From assembly GCA_900538765.1 (NCBI GenBank), contig UQAB01000004.1, positions 1-64,000 on the forward strand: a DNA stretch of 64,000 nt, given 5' to 3'. Positions 60,457 to 64,000 of this stretch are shown here, piece by piece. Below the pieces are notes generated by a model. The model searched no databases. It saw only the letters and a program-made list of their open reading frames with translations, and was not told the origin of the DNA. The position numbers and the translations under genes are program-made. Every line of letters starts with the position of its first letter. Within the stretch, counting starts at the first letter, position 1. Origin of the DNA: an uncultured Azospirillum sp. GTDB taxonomy: Bacteria > Pseudomonadota > Alphaproteobacteria > RF32 > CAG-239.

Positions 60457-61194
60457 CTAATATCCTCTCTCAATGGTTTGAAGCAAATCGTCAAGCAACG
60501 AACTGGCGCCGATACGGAAGTTTTGCGGGGAAACCCATTTATCTCCCATGACGGCTTCGGCCAGGATTAAATATTTTTTGGCGTCTTCGGTTGTTTTTAT
60601 GCCGCCGGAGGCTTTGAAGCCGATGTTTCTGCGTCCGGACGAGATGTTTTCCAAAATCAGATTGGCGGCTTCCGGCGTGGCGGAAACGTGTGTTTTTCCG
60701 GTTGAGGTTTTGATGAAAGCAGCGCTGCTGTCAATGCACATTCTGCAAGCTTCCGAAATAAGGGACGGTTTGATGAGTTCACCGCTTTCAATAATGATTT
60801 TGACCGGGATGTCTGCCGGACATTCTTCTTTTAAGGTTCGGAAAAACTTTTCACAGGCCGCGCTTTCTCCGTTCATCAGTGCGCGGTAGGGCAGGACTGC
60901 GTCGATTTCGTCAGCGCCGTTGTCCAGAGCAATTTTCAGTTCTTTGGCCAGTTCGGCAGTATCGGTGCCGCCCTGCGGAAAGTTGATGACCGTGGCGGTT
61001 TTGACACCGCTTTGCTGCAAGAGTTTTTTTGCCAGCGGGACAAAACGCGGCCAGATACAGACGGCGGCAACATTACCGTAAGGCGTGAAAGCTTTGCCGC
61101 AGAGTTTTTCAATGCGACCGCTGTTGTCATCGCTGTTTAACGCGGTCAGGTCCATCAGGCCGATTAATTTTTTGGCGGCGGTTACGTTGTCCAT
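60457..61194 (-). CDS. deoC: Deoxyribose-phosphate aldolase
   Basis: Class I aldolase cleaving deoxyribose-5-phosphate to acetaldehyde and glyceraldehyde-3-phosphate. TIM-barrel motifs are AAVCIWPRFVPLAKKLL, EIDAVLPYRALMNGES, VKIIIESGEL and AAFIKTSTGKTH, where the Schiff-base Lys is the one in KTSTG. The 245-residue length is normal. It abuts PNP (1 bp apart) and is followed by deoA. Confidence 0.95.
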   Translation of the reverse strand: MDNVTAAKKLIGLMDLTALNSDDNSGRIEKLCGKAFTPYGNVAAVCIWPRFVPLAKKLLQQSGVKTATVINFPQGGTDTAELAKELKIALDNGADEIDAVLPYRALMNGESAACEKFFRTLKEECPADIPVKIIIESGELIKPSLISEACRMCIDSSAAFIKTSTGKTHVSATPEAANLILENISSGRRNIGFKASGGIKTTEDAKKYLILAEAVMGDKWVSPQNFRIGASSLLDDLLQTIERGY

Positions 61195-61195
61195 T

Positions 61196-62002
61196 TCAGT
61201 TCTCCCGGATAAATTCTTTGACCAGCGTTGTCAGGGAAGCGGCGGCTTTATCTGCCTGTTCCATAGTTTCAACATGGCTTTGCGGCGTGTTTTGCAGGCC
61301 GGTTCCGAGGTTGGTAATGACGGAAATTCCCAGAACTTCCATACCGCTGTAAACGGCGCAGATAACCTCAGGGACTGTCGACATACCGACGGCGTCGGCG
61401 CCAAGCGTTTGCAGCGTGCGGATTTCCGCCGGCGTTTCAAAACAGGGGCCGAGCATCATCATGTAAACGCCCTCAAAAAGTTTTATTTTCAGTTTTGCGG
61501 CAATGTCTTTGATGCGGCTGCGGATGGCGGCGGTGTAAGCGTTGCTCATGTCCGGGAAGCGGGGGCCGTCTTTGTCGTCATTGGGTCCGATAAGCGGATT
61601 GGGAAGATTAAGATTGATGTGGTCTTTTATCAGCATCAGGCTGCCGGTGGGCATATCCCGGTGCAGAGAACCGGCGGCGTTGGTGACAATCAGCCGTTTT
61701 ATGCCGAGGCGGCGGAAAGCGGCGATAATCGTTTTGATTGTCTGCGGAGCGTGGCCTTCATACAGGTGAATCCGTCCCTGCATACAAAGGACTTCTTTTC
61801 CGGCCAGCGTTCCGATAATGAGGCGGCCTTTGTGTCCGGCAACGGTGGAGCGGGGAAAGCCCTCAATTTCGGCATAGGGAATGGTAACGGCGTCGGTGAT
61901 TTCATCGCCGAGTTTTCCCAAGCCGCTGCCAAGGATAACAGCGGTCTGCGGTTGGCGGCCGTTCAGGCGGTTTTGGATTTGCGCGGCTATTTTATCTATC
62001 AT
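61196..62002 (-). CDS. punA: Purine nucleoside phosphorylase (trimeric, PunA/XapA type)
   Basis: Splits purine (deoxy)nucleosides with phosphate. The pattern AVILGSGLGKLGDEI (about 20-34), GHKGRLIIG, MQGRIHLYEGH, IVTNAAGSL and CFETPAEIRTL with DAVGMSTVPEV is that of the trimeric PNP class. The 268 residues are normal. It overlaps cdd by 4 bp upstream and precedes deoC, consistent with a nucleoside-catabolic operon. Confidence 0.93.
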   Translation of the reverse strand: MIDKIAAQIQNRLNGRQPQTAVILGSGLGKLGDEITDAVTIPYAEIEGFPRSTVAGHKGRLIIGTLAGKEVLCMQGRIHLYEGHAPQTIKTIIAAFRRLGIKRLIVTNAAGSLHRDMPTGSLMLIKDHINLNLPNPLIGPNDDKDGPRFPDMSNAYTAAIRSRIKDIAAKLKIKLFEGVYMMMLGPCFETPAEIRTLQTLGADAVGMSTVPEVICAVYSGMEVLGISVITNLGTGLQNTPQSHVETMEQADKAAASLTTLVKEFIREN

Positions 62003-62400
62003 TGTTTCAGCTCCTCTGCATTAAAGGCATGGGGCAACATTTCGCGGACGGTATAAGTTGCTGCGATGCCGTTAAGATTGGCAAGGCGAATTTTGGTTTC
62101 GGGGCGGGAGAATTCCTTTATCCGCTGCAGGCAGGCGCCGCAAGGCGTAATGATATCAGCGCTGTCGGCGATGATGAGAATTTCGGCAATCAGGGAATCG
62201 CCGCCGTTAATCATGGCGGCAATGGCACCGGCTTCGGCGCAAGTGCCACAGGGATAGGAAACGTTTTCGACATTGCAGCCGCTGTAGCAGTTGTTGTTTT
62301 CGCTCAGAATCGCCGCGCCGACGCGGAAAGCCGAGTAGGGGGCATAGGCGTGTTCGCGTGCCTGCCGCGCCAGATTAAAAAGCTTTTCAGCGGTGTTCAT
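61999..62400 (-). CDS. cdd: Cytidine deaminase
   Basis: Zinc enzyme that turns (deoxy)cytidine into (deoxy)uridine. The catalytic CAEAGAIAAMI (C-A-E region with zinc Cys and catalytic Glu) and the second zinc pair PCGACLQRIKEF are clear, along with AYAPYSAFRVGAAI. The 133-residue length is standard for the tetrameric class. It is the first gene of the nucleoside operon; the promoter should be in 62401-62514. Confidence 0.95.
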   Translation of the reverse strand: MNTAEKLFNLARQAREHAYAPYSAFRVGAAILSENNNCYSGCNVENVSYPCGTCAEAGAIAAMINGGDSLIAEILIIADSADIITPCGACLQRIKEFSRPETKIRLANLNGIAATYTVREMLPHAFNAEELKQ

Positions 62401-62514
62401 AACTTGCCTCTCTTTTTTCTCTGTATTAATTAAATTTTATGCTTTAGAGTATAAATTAGAATTAATATTTAGCAAAGAATAATTAATAATATCCGAAGAA
62501 ACAGGAGAAAGTTT

Positions 62515-64000
62515 GTGAAAAAGGTTTTATTAATCGTTGTTTCGACACTGGTTGTCTTGGTTGCAGGCTTATGGATATATGTTGCAAATATTGACTGGAA
62601 CCGGCACAAAGATAAAATTTCCGCACAACTTTTGGCTCTGACCGGAAAAAAGGTGGTTTTTGAGGGACCGGTGGAGATGTCTATTCTGCCGTCGCCCTAT
62701 CTGACGGCTTCGGATGTTAAGGTTTATAATGAGAGCGGCGATTACAGCCAAAAGCCTTTGGCCGAAATCAAGAGCCTGATTGCCAAGGTGTCTTTGGGGG
62801 CCGTTTTCGGAGAGGAATGGGATGTCAGCAGACTTTCCGTCGTTGAACCGGAGATTGTTATTGACATTGCCGATGACGGAAGTCTGAACTGGCAGACGGA
62901 GGCTGCACCCCGTTCGTTTGAAGAACAGCGGAATACGTCCATCAGCCTTGATAGTGCGACGCTTGAAAAAGCCAAGGTTCATTTGATTGATGCCCGCAAC
63001 GGTATTGATACCAGGCTTGAGAATCTGAACGCGGAAGTAATTGCCGAAAATATTTACGGGCCGTACCGCATTGAAGGCAGCTATATGCGCGGGGACAAGC
63101 CGGAGGGTTTTGCCGTTTCTCTGGGGCAGTTTACCGACAATTTTGCGACGACGGTCAATCTGGTGGTGAATTATCCGTCGTTGGAATCTTATGTCCGTTT
63201 TGACGGTTCGGTTTTTCTTCGGGACAGGACGGTTACCGGAAACATTATTTTCGAATCGAGCAAGATTGCCGATTTTCTGAATGAGATGACAGCGCTTGAC
63301 GGCGTTGACGCTTCCTTCAACCAGCCTTTGGCGGTAACGGCGGCAGTGGCAACGGATAAAGATAGAATCGATTTTTCCAATGTGGTGGTGAAGTATGGAC
63401 GGACTTCCGGCGCCGGCAATGTTTTGATTCCGCTGCAGCAGGGAGATGGCGCCGAGCGCCGCAAAGTCGAAGCGGCATTCAACATGACGGACTGGGATTT
63501 GGAACCGGCGGCGAAGCTGCTTTTGCAGGTTGTTGACGGGTATAAAAAATCCGGCGCGGCTTATTCTCCGGATTTGGGATTTGATTTGCTTGGGGATGTG
63601 AAAGCCCTGAAAGCCTATTATAACAATGAAACCCTGCGCGATTTTGCGCTTAGTTTTGACTGGGTGGGCAAAAAAGTGGTTTTGCAGGAGCTGAGCGGAG
63701 CGCTTTGGGCGGACACGACATTTTCTTGCAACGGGCAGTTTGACGGCACCGCCGACAATCCGACCTATGATGTTGACGTCAGTTTTGAAACGGGTGAGTT
63801 TGCGCAATTAAGCAAGTGGCTGGGGTATGAACTCAAACAGGTTGCGCCCTCAACATATAAGAAAGCCAAAGGGACGGCGCATATTCTCGGAAACCTGCAA
63901 AATATGCAGCTTTCGCCGTTTGAACTGGCATTGGACAACAGCGTGGCAAAAGGCGAGGCCGGGTTTATTTTCGGCAATCCGGTCAAGTCAATGATTGTGC
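62515..64000 (+). CDS. AsmA-family protein, N-terminal part (runs off window end)
   Basis: Start is GTG 62515 with SD AGGAGA at 62503-62508. The frame is open to the window end (about 495 codons). An N-terminal membrane helix (about 4-21, VLLIVVSTLVVLVAGLWI) leads to an AsmA/YhdP-like region: KKVVFEGPVEMSILPSPYLT, SLIAKVSLGAVF and VVEPEIVIDIADDGSLNWQ are typical of the first AsmA domain. AsmA-like proteins span the periplasm and are thought to transport phospholipids or regulate outer-membrane assembly. The 412-residue minus-strand ORF here is a shadow. Confidence 0.82.
   Translation, partial: MKKVLLIVVSTLVVLVAGLWIYVANIDWNRHKDKISAQLLALTGKKVVFEGPVEMSILPSPYLTASDVKVYNESGDYSQKPLAEIKSLIAKVSLGAVFGEEWDVSRLSVVEPEIVIDIADDGSLNWQTEAAPRSFEEQRNTSISLDSATLEKAKVHLIDARNGIDTRLENLNAEVIAENIYGPYRIEGSYMRGDKPEGFAVSLGQFTDNFATTVNLVVNYPSLESYVRFDGSVFLRDRTVTGNIIFESSKIADFLNEMTALDGVDASFNQPLAVTAAVATDKDRIDFSNVVVKYGRTSGAGNVLIPLQQGDGAERRKVEAAFNMTDWDLEPAAKLLLQVVDGYKKSGAAYSPDLGFDLLGDVKALKAYYNNETLRDFALSFDWVGKKVVLQELSGALWADTTFSCNGQFDGTADNPTYDVDVSFETGEFAQLSKWLGYELKQVAPSTYKKAKGTAHILGNLQNMQLSPFELALDNSVAKGEAGFIFGNPVKSMIV

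Noticed and set aside
62569..63807. 412-residue minus-strand open frame
   Set aside because: It is the shadow of the AsmA-family frame, which has a start, SD, signal helix and normal composition; the antisense product is Arg/Gln/His-rich and lacks any domain.
1..64000. CRISPR arrays, rRNA operon, intact insertion sequences or prophage
   Set aside because: No regularly spaced repeats, rRNA sequence, transposase or phage structural genes were seen.

Overview
The window looks like chromosomal DNA of a moderate-GC alphaproteobacterium, probably an uncultured gut or host-associated lineage. The main evidence is the block miaB-phoH-ybeY-lnt-XRE regulator-metK-trmB-apt, which is typical of alphaproteobacteria, plus a DUF1150 protein, GroES/GroEL, LepA, TypA and TolB of proteobacterial type. 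The species assignment is inference; no 16S rRNA is present. Most of the window is compact housekeeping sequence with many overlapping start/stop codons and strong hairpin terminators.

Layout. 1-331: start of tuf with tRNA-Gly(TCC) and tRNA-Tyr(GTA) on the minus strand. 548-7361: murQ, rlmB, an ABC ATPase, a very large fused permease/GldG/DUF4340 protein, and a cation-efflux gene broken by a frameshift. 7403-12548: a DUF2207 protein, a one-domain GlmU-like uridylyltransferase, a small membrane protein and oligoendopeptidase F. 12549-13054: a structured, repeat-bearing intergenic stretch. 13055-19951: cold-shock protein, typA, a PfkB kinase, ferredoxin and htpG. 20090-23568: prepilin-peptidase-like protein, voltage-gated channel, groES-groEL. 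23743-27465: tRNA-Gly(GCC), GtrA and ASCH proteins, tRNA-Ser(CGA), then an AT-rich island with a decayed serine recombinase.

27551-32920 is the most unusual gene set. A MerR regulator is divergent from a DXS-like thiamine-diphosphate enzyme, a flavodoxin, a metallophosphoesterase, a cupin and a carboxymuconolactone-decarboxylase-like protein. The DXS-like enzyme lacks both arginines that hold the glyceraldehyde-3-phosphate phosphate in E. coli DXS, so its substrate is probably different. 33258-43273: a methyltransferase, an inactive-looking M16 protein and the alphaproteobacterial housekeeping block. 43464-47315: TerB protein, unknown protein, yggT, yggU, folD, DedA-like protein and infA. 47391-52951: orphan histidine kinase, DUF1150, lepA, GNAT, a candidate independent ~200-nt RNA and a secreted DUF1566-like protein. 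52993-57107: tolB, a small membrane protein, ruvX, an amidase and a DnaJ/TerB membrane protein. 57175-62400: nucleoside catabolic operon cdd-PNP-deoC-deoA-deoB-pgeF. 62515-64000: start of an AsmA-family gene.

Three non-coding signals stand out. An element at 15181-15260 and 49298-49399 has a nearly conserved ~30-nt loop carried on two unrelated but perfectly paired stems. A candidate RNA gene at 51923-52128 has its own promoter, several hairpins and a terminator. A 28-bp exact direct repeat flanks a structured RNA and terminator downstream of pepF. A perfect 16-bp inverted repeat also sits where a CIRCE element would be expected upstream of groES. No CRISPR array, intact prophage, intact IS element or rRNA gene was seen.
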